Assembly: GCA_025594325.1 (NCBI GenBank)
Contig: JANHCV010000006.1
Span: forward strand, 62,001-126,000
DNA length: 64,000 bases
Source: Blastocladiella emersonii ATCC 22665
Taxonomy: Eukaryota; Blastocladiomycota; Blastocladiomycetes; Blastocladiales; Blastocladiaceae
Direction of reading: 5' to 3'
The notes beneath the pieces were generated by a model, which ran no database searches, was not told where the DNA came from, and saw only the letters and a list, made by a program, of their open reading frames with translations. The position numbers and the translations under genes were made by a program. This document shows, one piece after another, positions 20,219 through 29,980 of the stretch (within the stretch, counting starts at the first letter, position 1; every line of letters begins with the position of its first letter).

Positions 20219-23200
20219 CTAGTCGAGAGGCAGGGGCGGAGGAAGGAAGAGCGCCAAGGCCGCCGCACGCGTTGAGGGAGATGACGAGCTTGATAGGTGC
20301 GCAGTAGGCGCCGCGCGCAGCGGACAGGGGTAGGGAGGCGGGCGGTGGCGCGGGTAGAGCGGGTGGAGTCGCGAGGAGGAGATGGGGTTGGGAGGGAGCG
20401 AGCGGCTTGACAACGACAACAAGGATCCCGATGCGGACAAGGACGCGGGCGCGGCGGGCGGGGCCCTGCGACGACAGTACGCGGCAATCTCGGCGAGAAT
20501 GTCGAGCACCACCTGCGGCGGGCCCGAGGCGGCGTCGCCGTTGCCGAAGCCCTCGCCGCCAATGTTGCCGTCGTGGTCGCGCTTGCGGTTGGGCTTGGGC
20601 TCAGCAAAGAGACCCGCGATCATGTTGGGCGCCACGGCACACAGCTTGGCGGCCATGGTGAGCCTCGGGTTGTCGTCGCAGCAGCAGCCGCGCTCGGACA
20701 GCGCCGCCGCGTGAGCGGGACCGTAGGGGCAATGGGCGAGGTAGCCGTGCCCGCCGTGATCCGTGCACGTCGCTGCCGCCCTGGCCACCACCGCTCCGAT
20801 CTGGATCAGGGTCGGCGGCGAGTATTTCTGCACGGCGAGGAGGTACATGCGGATGCCGTCCTTGATCGACAAAGTAGAAGCCGACAACAACGACGACGAC
20901 GACGACCCCAGCTGGTCCGACAGCACGCCCGAGTCGAGGACGGCGGCCCACAGCATGGCCTCGAGCGTCTGCCGCCACCCGCGCCGGTGCTGCAGCGGGC
21001 ACGGCGGGACGAGCGGGCAGCCGCCCGTGTCCTCGGCGTTGTTGGGCCCGATCGGCGCGAGATGGCGGACGGGCTCGAGGCTGATCTCGGTGGAACCGCC
21101 GCCGAACAGGACCGCGAGCATCCCCGAGACGAGGGTCTCGACCTCGCCGCTCTGCGCGATCGCCTTGACCACCGCCGTCAGCTTGTGCCCCACGGTCGGC
21201 AGCGCCATGCCGAGGGCCGCGCAGGTCAGCCGCGCGACGTACGGGTCGCGCAGCGTCGACTTGAGATGGGCGTGGAGGCGGCCGGCAGCGAGCCGGTCCT
21301 GCTCGCTCATGGACGACGTGGGACCCGCGTCGCGGATGCGCTTGCTGCTGAGCAGTAGCCGCAGCACGACGGCAATGAGGTCCCGCGGCGCAGCCCGTCG
21401 TTCTTCGGGTACGCCGGCGGCCGCGTCACCCGCGAGAATTTGGGCGAGCGACCCGAGCGGCGGGGCCTGGACCGCGGCGGCCGCCGAGTGGTCGTGTTGC
21501 TGCTTCTGTTGCCGTTTCTGCTGCTGCTGCTGCTCCTGGCAGCACGGCGCCGCTGACTGCCGGTCCGTCTGGATCTGCAGGTAGTAGTCAATGTGCGCGT
21601 CGAACCCATCAAAGAGCACGGCGCGGCACTCGTCGAGCACCTGGCCAAACTCGCAGTCGCCCTGGACCAGGTCGCGAACGCGCGCGACTGCAACGTGAAG
21701 GTGCTGCGGTCCCTTTTTCCTCGTGGAAAAGATCATGCTGCGCACGATCACTAGTAGTAGGAGAAGTAGTCGGTTTGGGGAGAGAGAGAGAGACGCGAGC
21801 GGTTAGCAGGGGCTGAGTGACGGGATCGGGATCGGGGCGGGCAGTAATAGGGGAAAGCGTACCCTCGCCGAGACTACGGAACCACTGCGCGGATGCCTTG
21901 GACTGCGTCTTCTGCTCGAGCATCAGGTCGCGGAACAGCTTGAGGTTGTCGTGCGGGACGTACGAGAAGCCAAGGGCCGCCCACGAGTGCGCGCCGAACA
22001 CCAGGTTGCGCGCGGCCGGGCGCACGTTCGAGATGACGCGCAGCAGGTCCACCTCGCCCGACAGCGCCGCGTCGAAGCGCTCGTGGTCCCACAGCGCCGC
22101 GGCCCAGTCCTGCTGCACGAGCTCGGCGAGGACCACACGGGCCTGCTGCTGCTCCTCCTCGATGACGGCCTTGGCCGTCGACGGCGATGCCGACGCCTTG
22201 GGTCTGCACGCGGAGGTCCACTCGCAGACGGGGCCGAGCACGAAAATCTCCTTGACGAGCTCCTTGAAGTTGGGGTGGGGGCGGTACGAGGGGCGGGGCA
22301 GGCTGTCGGCGGCGGCGGGTTCTTGGAACGGGTCGGCGAGGCGGGCGAAGCGGGCGAGGGCGGGCAGGTTCCGCGACGTGAGCGCGAGCACGCGGAGGAA
22401 CTGGTACCCGGTCATGGCGCCCTTGGTCGGGTCGGCTGCCCAGCACAGCTTGGCGACGGGGTGGTCGCCCAGGTTGACGAGCGCCAGCCACGCGTCCCAC
22501 GACCGCTTGACGGTGCTGAGGTACCACGAGACCACGCCGTCGGTCGCGAGCAGCAGCGCGTCGAGGAGATGGACATGGGCGGCCTTGGCGTCGGGATGAA
22601 GATCGGCCCACGCCGTGGCGCCCGTCGTGACCCCGCCGGCGGTGGCGATGGTCAGCAGGCGCAGGAGCGTCGCGAGCGCCGTGTTGGCGAGGTCCCGCAG
22701 CAGGGCGTCGTCGTCGGGCGCGGCGGCGGCGGCGGCGAGCGTGGTGCCCTCGCAGCTGCCCGAGTACGAGCGCGAGTACGAGTCCGAGTCGACCTGCATG
22801 GCCTCATCGCAGTCGGCGTCGGCGTCGGCATCGGCGGCCTTGGCGGCAGACTCGACGAAGCGCGCGAACACGGGCGACCGCACCGTGCCGATGGCCCATT
22901 TGGCGAGCCCCATGACGGCGCAGACATGGTCCTCGGGCGCCACGAGTTGCACGAGGGCGCAGCTGGCGGACTCTTGCCGATGGCGGCTCTCGCCGATCCG
23001 TCGGTCGCGGAGGTACGTGGCAGCGAGTTCGAGGGCACGCGAGGGAGAGTGCTGCGAGGACTGCGAGAACTGCGAGGACTGCGAGAACTGCGAGGACGAC
23101 GAGGACGACGAGGACGCGGCGAGCGGCGGGGAGGTAGACGACAGCGACTCGGCCGAGAGCATCACGGCGGCCGACAGGTGGTTGATGTACGCGAGAACCC

Positions 23201-23770
23201 CGAGGATCCCGCCCGATACCGGGACATGGGCCGTGTCCGTCGGCGTAGAAGAGGACGACGACGATGCGGCGGCGGGAGCGGCAGCGGCGGCAGCGGGCGG
23301 ATCAGGCACGGGGGAGAGGTCGGCCGCCGAGTCGGTACGGCCGCGGCCCTGGTTGACGCGGAGCGGCGGCGCCGAAAAGGTGGATTCTACTTCTCGGTTG
23401 CGCTGCCGCTGCCGCTTCGCGTCCTTGCGGCACTGCGCCCTGGTGCGCTTGCTGGCGGCGGGCGGATCGGCGGCGGGCGCGGCACCCACTGCTGCTGCAT
23501 CACCGAGCGCTGCTTCTGCGAGTGCATCGGCGAGCGAGTCGTCGTCGGCAGCCGGACCAGCATTCGCCTAGAGGAACGAGCGGGTACATGGCAGTGAGCC
23601 TCCACTCGGTACGCGCACATCCCACACTGCCCACGAAGCCAACGTACCGCTTCTGCTTGCACGGCCGTCGAGGCAGCGGCACCGGCACCGGCACCAGCGC
23701 CAAAGAGCTTGGAGAAGGCCTCCGAGGTCGCGGCGAAGGCGGCCGTGACGGCGTTGGGCAGCAGCCACAT
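20219..23770 (-). CDS. Large conserved-looking protein of unknown function
   Basis: Three exons: 23770-23648, 23567-21863 and 21750-20219, with introns of 80 and 112 nt (gtacgt...ctag and gtacgc...ctactag). The total is 1119 codons and the phases join exactly. Exon 1 encodes MWLLPNAVTAAFAATSEAFS. Exon 2 has a basic segment (KRTRAQCRKDAKRQRQRNRE), Ala/Ser-rich low complexity and a long alpha-helical part. Exon 3 has a Q-rich stretch and a cysteine/histidine-containing segment (CTDHGGHGYLAHCPYGP ... CCCDD) whose spacing does not fit a finger I can name. The last 80 residues are S/P/R-rich and may be non-conserved. No domain family recognised. The splice model is well supported by frame continuity. 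Confidence 0.7.
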
Positions 23771-23800
23771 CGGTCGGTCGGGGCGCCGGACGGGTGTGTT

Positions 23801-23833
23801 GGGCGGGCGGGCGGGCGGGCGGGCGGGCGGGCG
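23801..23833 (+). repeat. (GGGC)8 tandem repeat with G-quadruplex potential
   Basis: Eight GGGC units lie 31-63 bases upstream of the start codon of the minus-strand gene ending at 20219, so the G-rich strand is the coding complement and the 5' leader or promoter carries the C-rich strand. Four or more consecutive GGG tracts with one-base loops are the classic G-quadruplex pattern. Confidence 0.85.
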
Positions 23834-24401
23834 AGCAAGTGTGTGTGTGCAAGAGTCGGTAGTAGTACAGTGCAGTGCGAGATCTCGCTTCTATCGCTGC
23901 GATGGTGAAGAGGGCGGCAGGAACCCGGTGCGGGGCGGAGACGAGTCGGCCGCCGCCACGCAGGCGTCCGCACGGCGCCGACCGCGTGGGAGCGGGCCGA
24001 TGCGTGGCGCGACTTTTGCGGGTGCCCGGCGGTGGGGGACGGTCACGCCATAGTCCCCCACCGGCGGTCAACGGGTCGGCCGTGGCGCCGCCGCCGGTCG
24101 GGGCGCGCGAGCGACTGGTCGGCCTCGCGCGGGGGCTGCGCTGCGGCTCGGGGCGCTGAGCGTCTCCTGCGATACATGTGTGTGGCTGGCGATATCGCTC
24201 TTGCAGCGGGCGAGAGAAAAGGTCGGGGTTGCGCCGCTCCGGCGAGTCGCGGCGCAGGTCGCCGAGTGGGAACGCGTGGCGCCGCCGCCTCACGTGTTTG
24301 ATCGTCGCGTCTCGCACGCCGTCTCACGCTGCGTCCTCGGCTCGGCTCAGGGTCCTCACTTCCCTCCCGCACGATGATGCAAACCGCGTTTATCTCGCTC
24401 T
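23834..24401. other. Intergenic: promoter of the large unknown gene, 3' flank of the F-box-like gene
   Basis: No gene seen. Very GC-rich, with a short (gt)n run near 23840 just beyond the GGGC repeat. Frames here are short and typical of GC-rich shadow frames. Confidence 0.5.
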
Positions 24402-26748
24402 CTACTCTGCGATAACGGGCCGGTAACGCGCTGGCACAAGCGCCGTCTTCCACCAGGGACTCGCCGCCGTGAGCCGGAGCAGCTCGTCGCACACCCACTG
24501 CGAGTCGACCATGACCAGAAGCTTGCACAAGAGCGTCCGCGTCTTCATCGTCTGCGCGTATTCGTCGGGCTGCGCGGCCTCGGCCGCGAGTCGCGCGTGC
24601 AACGCGCCGTCCGTCGCAAAGCAGCTCCGCCACGGGGCGCCCAGTGTGCCGTACCTGGCCCGGCCGAGCGCCGCCGGGTAACTGGTGAGGATGGCGTGGA
24701 GCGCGAACTGCCACGCGGTCCACCCGACGGGTGCGTCCGGGTGCAGCGTCACATCGAGGTCGGCGACCGAGTAGGCGTGCGCGCACCACTCGTGCTTGAG
24801 GAGCAAGAGCTCGACGTAGAAGCTGGCAGCCTTTGCTTCAACATCATCTCCGTGCTCGTCCTCGACACCGCGACCGTCGCCGCCGATCAGGGACAGCGCG
24901 CGCGCGTGATGCTCCGGGTGGTTGAGCACGTACACGGTGAGTTCCGCAAGATGCAGCGCCGCCTCGGATTGCGGGATACTCGGGCAGGACGTGGCGACCG
25001 AGAAGAGGCCAAAGAAGATGGCCGCGGGGTCGTGCGAGTGCGGCGGGCTGAGCAGCGTCTGCGTCATGGTTGGAAAGGCTGCGAGGATTCGGCCGGCATT
25101 GCGCGCGTCGTTTCGAAAGTAGCCGTCGTAGCTACCATTGACCGCGAGGGCAAGCGAGAGCCCGAGGCAAATCGGCTCGAGCTCGTCAAACTTGCGGACG
25201 GCCTGCAGGGCTATTCGGCGGGTCGGGCCGGGTGGTGCGTGCGTGCGTGAGTGAGTAAATGAGTCACGATCGAGAGTGAGAGTGAGAGTGAGAGTGAGAG
25301 AGTGAGGGCAAGGCCTTCGTCGTCGTCGTCCATACTCGGTCTCGGCCCAAGACGACCTGGCCGGCAGGAGCGGAGAGTAGAAGGCGAGAGCGTAGCGTAC
25401 CCTGCGTGACGTCGAGCTGGTATCGGTCCGGATCAAGGACCTCCTCGGCAAAGCCAAGCATAGTGCGGTCGCAACGGCGCAGCGCGTCCTTCAGCTGCTG
25501 CCTCAGTACGGGGTACGACCGGAGGCCGGCATCCTCGAGCCGCTGCAGCTCGTCCACGCCGACATAAGTGCTATTGAGGCGGTCTGCAAGACGCCGCTCA
25601 AACTTTGTCCGCGCCGCGTCGCTCAGTGCCGGACTCGCGCGGTCAAACATGCGGAAGGCCTCGGCCATGAGCGCCAGATCCTTGCGGGCAAAGAACAGCT
25701 CGGCGCAAGTGGGGAACGTGGCGCGGCAGATGGTCCACCCGCGCGACTCGAGCCAGCGCAGCTGGGCAAGGATCGCCTCGGTCCGCACGTGTTTTTCGGC
25801 CGAGTATAGTTCGAGAAGCTTGGCCGCGGGCTCGCTCGAGATGTGGTCGAGGATGGAGCGAAAATCGAGTCCAAACGGCTGCTTCGCGAAGCGCTCGACG
25901 GCCGCAAAATCCCACTGGAGCACAGCGCGCGCGGCAAAGTACGGCACTAGACCGAGCGTAGGGAAGGCGGGGCCCGAGTTGGTCTGCTGCTGCGAGTTTG
26001 ACCAAGCGAGGAGATGGCCGGTCAGCTTGAAGTTCCATTCGGGCGAAAAGTGGAAAAGATCGATCATACGGCACGTCCAAGGATGGAACGAGCCGAGTCG
26101 CACGGCGAGGCTCGAAATGAGATGCTCGAGGAGGTCGAGATCGCCAATGAGCCCGAGGAACATGGCCGCTTGCAGGAGCATGACGAGCGGATGCCACGCC
26201 GCGGCACCCTCGGGGGCTGCGCCGGCGGCTTCTTTCAGCGAGGCGACGTGGTCAATCCACGCCGCTACCGCGCCGTCGCTGCCATCCAAGCCGCGCTGCT
26301 GGGCGTCCTTGAGCGCGTCGAGCACGAGGCGTTCGAGTAAGCCTCGTGTGAACGGGTGCGGCGGGACGGTGAGCTGAGCGGCAGTGACATTGGTAGTGTC
26401 GGTCCCGTCGTCCTCTTGTGCAGCAGCAGCAGCAGCCAAAGCAGCGGCCGCGCGGTTGTCCTGTAAGCGCCGGCTCAGGTACATGCCCATGTCGGTCCGG
26501 ATGGGCACGCTGCGGTTTGACCACTTGGGCCGAGCACCGCGCGAAGCGTTTTCGCGGACAGCCACGCGGCGGAGCCAAGCCAGGTGGATGGTGCCGGGCG
26601 CAAAGACCGTGCGGATCGCGCGCGAAGCGGCCACGGGCGCCGTCCGCGGCGTGGCGATGGCGATGACGCGCTCGAGGACGTCGGGCGGGAGGACGAGACC
26701 CGTCTGGTGCGAGGAATGCATTGCGTCAAGTGCCGCGGTCTGATTCAT
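24402..26748 (-). CDS. F-box-like, helical-repeat protein of unknown function
   Basis: Two exons, 26748-25401 and 25210-24402 (intron gtacgc...aatag, 190 nt), giving 718 aa. The start is the ATG of MNQTAALDAM; longer upstream frames lack coding character. Residues about 18-60 (LPPDVLERVIAIATPRTAPV) resemble the F-box-like N-terminus of fungal family proteins. The rest is alpha-helical with repeated LL/W-rich units reminiscent of degenerate ankyrin-like repeats (RTEAILAQLRWLESRGWTIC). The intron carries a (gagagt)n repeat at 25270-25306. It shares the LPP(E/D)VLE N-terminal pattern with the genes at 46872 and 49435, so the three probably belong to one expanded family. Function unknown; a substrate receptor of an SCF ligase is possible but unproven. 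Confidence 0.65.
25270..25306 (+). repeat. (gagagt)n microsatellite in intron
   Basis: About six gagagt/gagtga units inside the single intron of the F-box-like gene, making this intron the longest of its neighbourhood (190 nt). Confidence 0.8.
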
Positions 26749-27260
26749 GCGAGTACGTGTGCAGGGGGCCTTTCGAGACGAGGCAAAGTGCATCGCGCGC
26801 GCGAAAGCGTCAATCGGCGCGCGGGCGGACGCGTCACGTTTCACCCGCGTCGCTCTTTCGGGATGGGTATCGGGATATCCCAATCTCACGCCCACACGCC
26901 GGTGGTGAGCTCACTGGGTTTATAAAATATACGCCAGAGCTCAGTTGCGCAAGTCCTCCTGGTTACCTGCACCATCCATGTCTGAGTGAGTCGGAGCGAG
27001 CGCGTGGCGCATCGCGTCGCTGCGAGACAAACGTGATATCGCGACGCGTCTCTTGCGCAGGCTTGCTTCTCGCTAGTTGGCACGCACGCACGCACGCATG
27101 CTCGGCCTTACAGTTCCGCGCGGGCTCAGTCATCCCGCGGGTTTCGTGACCAGTGACTGATCAGCGGCGACCATCAACGGTGCACGCGAACGTGTCGATG
27201 GGGCCGTCCTGTTCGGGGGAGCAACTCTGTATTCCGTTGATGATTCCGGACACTCCGTTC
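26749..27260. other. Intergenic; promoter of the F-box-like gene, 3' flank of the Rtt109 gene
   Basis: No supportable gene. It contains TATAAAATAT at 26921-26930 (plus orientation) and a (cacg)n patch near 27084-27100. An ATG at about 26987 is followed after two codons by a GTGAGT donor-like string, but no convincing downstream exon was found. Two ACGCGT sites lie at about 26829 and 27038. Confidence 0.5.
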
Positions 27261-28638
27261 TCATGACGAGGTCCTGGCCCGCTTCGCCGGCCGCGCGCTT
27301 TCCGGACCCGACTCGCTTGCGGGTACAGCTGCGGCGGGGTTGGCGGGAGCCGCTGTCGAGGTCGGCTCTGTGGTGGACGACGACGATGACGAGGGCGCCT
27401 TGCGCTTGATCAGCGAGCTGCCCAGCTGGTTGACGACAGGCCCTGCTTACACAAAAGGGCCAGTGAGTCGAGCTTCGTGTGCAGAACGCGGCGAGCATGA
27501 TCGTACCACTTGCTGTAGTCGGCTTCTTCTTGATCAGGCTGTTGAGGTTCATGGGCGCGGCGGCAGCAGTCGACGAGCTGGATCTCGCGGCAGCGGCCGA
27601 TGGCGTCGTCGACAGCGGAACGGCGACGATCGGCGCCCCTTCGATGCGGACGCCCGCCACCGCCGCGCCGCGGATCGCGTCGAGCACGGGCGCCATGACC
27701 TTGACCGTCTCCTCGACGTCAGCGGCGCGGAAATCGGCCTGCGCGAGCGCGTTGAGGATCTTAACAAAGACCTCGTCCGCTACCGTCTTCTCCACCACTG
27801 CATTCGTCTCCTCGACACCCTCGCGCGCCGAGCCTGCCGGGACAGTCACGGTGAGGCACCCCGGCTGCTCGCCCTTCATCTCCGCGATCCCGTCCCACAG
27901 CACCAGCAACTCGCGGACTGTCGCGACGTCCTGCGAGGCATCGGCCTCGTGAACGAGCCGGCCGAGCTCGTGGTCGGGGAGCAGCGGGACGACGTCGCGC
28001 GGGCGCGCGGCGAGTGGGTACGGCACACCGGCAGTCCATCCGGGCAGGGCGCGCGCGCCGCCGCCGGGGAAGTATGCAAACCGCTTCGCCCCCTCGCCCG
28101 CTTCTGCGAGCCGCAGCGCCTCGTCAATCACGCCCATCCACCACGCCGCGAGCTTCGGGTCCGACAGAACTCGCTTGGCGGGGTTCCGGTGCGAGTGCGG
28201 GAACAGGTACACGTCGGCCGCCTTGGCGTACACGTGCAAAGTTAGCTGGCTCCCGCGGGTGGAGGCGGCGCGGAAGTGCATGGCGAGGTACTGCGTGGCG
28301 AGGGCGCGCGCGAGCCCGCGAGCCGTCGCGTGGCCCGTCGAGTCGAGGCGGTCGAGGTACACGGTGGTCGCGCTGTCGGCGGCGGCAGCGGCGCACGTGT
28401 ACTCGTACGCGGTGAAGGCGACGAGCGGGACGTCGTCCGGCGACATGGCGACAACGAGGCGGCGGCGCTGGTACGTCTGCTGCGGGTCTGCGGGGCCGGC
28501 GTCCGCTGCGCGCGGGACGAGCGGTGCGATTGGCGCGACGTCGGTCACCACGTCATAGATGTCGACGGTCGCGGGCAGCGCGCCCTTGAGGTGCGGCGCG
28601 AGGGCAAGTGCATGGGGTTCGTTCTTCATTGGCTTCAT
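27261..28638 (-). CDS. RTT109: Histone acetyltransferase Rtt109-like
   Basis: Exons 28638-27507 and 27442-27261 (64-nt intron gtacga...gcag), 437 aa. Rtt109 is the fungal-specific p300-like acetyltransferase that, with Asf1/Vps75, acetylates H3 Lys56/Lys9 during replication and repair. Residues around 140-170 carry the family signature block YLFPHSHRNPAKRVLSDPKL followed by AAWWMGVIDEAL. The N-terminal part has YLDRLDSTGH, matching the family's K-D-S-T-G region. The C-terminus is Lys-rich and ends LIKRKAPSSSSSSTTE...AKRARTSS, fitting the basic Rtt109 tail. Splicing is needed to reach this tail: the unspliced frame runs into meaningless sequence. The length is close to the yeast protein. Divergent from the small gene at 28784. 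Confidence 0.88.
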
Positions 28639-28783
28639 GGTGGTCGTGGTCGCGGAGAGCGAGGACTGCTGCCGACCATCTCCGCCGAGTTGGACCACAT
28701 CGCAAGCGTGCTCCCATTGCGCCGGCGTCTGCATCCTCGAAACCTGCCAATATCACACGACTGACAGTCCAAGACTCGCTGCA
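28639..28783. promoter_or_regulatory. Compact bidirectional promoter (Rtt109-like gene / small Cys-pair gene)
   Basis: Only 145 bp separate two divergent start codons, so both genes must share regulatory sequence. No clear TATA box. A caatatcacacgactgac stretch near 28749 is the only A/T-richer part. Confidence 0.5.
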
Positions 28784-29014
28784 ATGTGGCCCTCGTCGTC
28801 CTCCACGCCGTCCCCCGCGACCCCATCGCCCTCGTCCGCGACCACCGCCGTGTGCGACCACGAGCCGCTTCAGCGTTGCCTGGCGGCCAACCACGGCGAC
28901 CGGACCAAGTGCCAGAAGGAGTGGGACGAGTTCCGCGAAGCGTGCAAGGCCAAGATGCTCTCCTCATCCTCCTCGCCATCGCGCAAGTGGCCGTTCAGTC
29001 AATACACAACCTAG
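28784..29014 (+). CDS. Small CHCH-like protein with two cysteine pairs
   Basis: 76 aa, intronless, starting MWPSSSSTPS. The core is CDHEPLQRC ... KCQKEWDEFREAC, with pairs spaced CX7C and CX10C and a ten-residue loop (LAANHGDRTK) between them. Twin cysteine-pair helical hairpins are typical of small mitochondrial intermembrane-space proteins imported via Mia40, many acting in respiratory-chain assembly. The classical spacing is CX9C, so assignment to a specific family (Coa4-, Coa6- or Pet191-like) is not possible from the sequence. It lies tail-to-tail, 24 bp away, with an NDUFAF4-like gene that would also be mitochondrial. The Ser-rich ends look unstructured. Confidence 0.7.
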   Translation: MWPSSSSTPSPATPSPSSATTAVCDHEPLQRCLAANHGDRTKCQKEWDEFREACKAKMLSSSSSPSRKWPFSQYTT

Positions 29015-29038
29015 TCCATTCTCTACACCCTCGCTACC

Positions 29039-29830
29039 CTACGCCTTGGGCGCGGACGCCCAGACACCAACGACGTTCCGCTCGACGATCTCGACGCGGT
29101 TCGGCGACGTGAACTTGCGCAGCGCGTTGATCTTGGCCTCGGGGACGCCCGTGGCGGCGGCGAGGTCGGCAGCCGAGTGCGACAGGTCCCACACGGCCGT
29201 CAGCTGGTCGAGCGTCAGCAGGCCCGCGGCGGGCGCCGACAGCTGCGCGGCGTTGGCGGCCTGCAGCGCCTCGTTGAGCCGGCGCCGCTGCAGGATCGGC
29301 GTCGCGGACGAGGCCGGGCGGGTCGCGGGGTCCGACGGGCCGGGCGTCGGGGTTGACTATTCAAAGATGTGCGGACGGGATGAGCAGGAGCACTCAGCGA
29401 GAGTTGAGGGGGACAGGACGTACCACGTCCTCGGGCGTCGACGGCAGCCGCGTCGGGCGCCGGTCAATGTGCGGCCCGCGCGTCGCAAAGTCCTTGGCGA
29501 GCATCTGCATCTTGAGGTCCTCTACACCCGCCGCCGTATTAGTCCACGATCCCCTCACGGTACCGATCCCGCCGCTCACGCACCCTGCGCCTGGAACTCG
29601 ATCGTCTCGGGCTTGGGCTTCGACGACATGTCCATTTCCCAGCCGTACTTGGGCCGGCGCTCGCCGCGCGGCGCGTCGGGGTTCCACCCGGGCGGGAGCT
29701 TGGCGTTGGCGGGGAACGGCGACGCCGTGTGCGCGGGCATCGGCGGCGGCGGCGGGGCGCCCGCGGCCGTTGCCGCTGCCTTGGCCGCCGTCGACGCGGG
29801 GCGCGCTGCCTTGGAGACCTGGCCGCCCAT
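29039..29830 (-). CDS. NDUFAF4-like (complex I assembly factor family) protein
   Basis: Three exons: 29830-29584, 29521-29424 and 29356-29039 (introns of 62 and 67 nt ending tag/aatag), 220 aa with exact phases. The start MGGQVSKAAR has a Gly at position 2, as in the family. The middle contains KYGWEMDMSSKPKPETIEFQ and LKMQMLAKDFATRG. The C-terminal part (LTLDQLTAVWDLSHSAADLA ... INALRKFTSPNRVEIVERN) resembles the helical C-terminal block of NDUFAF4, where a short helix-turn-helix precedes a FVTFEVEI-like strand. NDUFAF4 assists early assembly of mitochondrial complex I. The match is by pattern, so the family call is moderate. A small myristoylated protein of another family is the alternative. 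Confidence 0.55.
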
Positions 29831-29980
29831 AGTTACAAGAGTGTGTTGCAGCGAGTAGAAGAAGCGCTCGCGGGGAGCTGCGTTACATGGGATGCCGTGC
29901 GGGAGCCGCGATCAACACGCGCAGCGCGTCGCGATCTTTGCCAGGTCCGATCCAAAGTACCAGTACAGTGTATTCACCAG

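Noticed and set aside
21951-23597. 548-residue plus-strand frame opposite the large unknown gene
   Set aside because: Antisense shadow rich in R/G/E; the minus-strand reading has a coherent splice model.
23801-23860. CRISPR-like array
   Set aside because: Simple four-base tandem repeat without unique spacers, in a eukaryotic genome.
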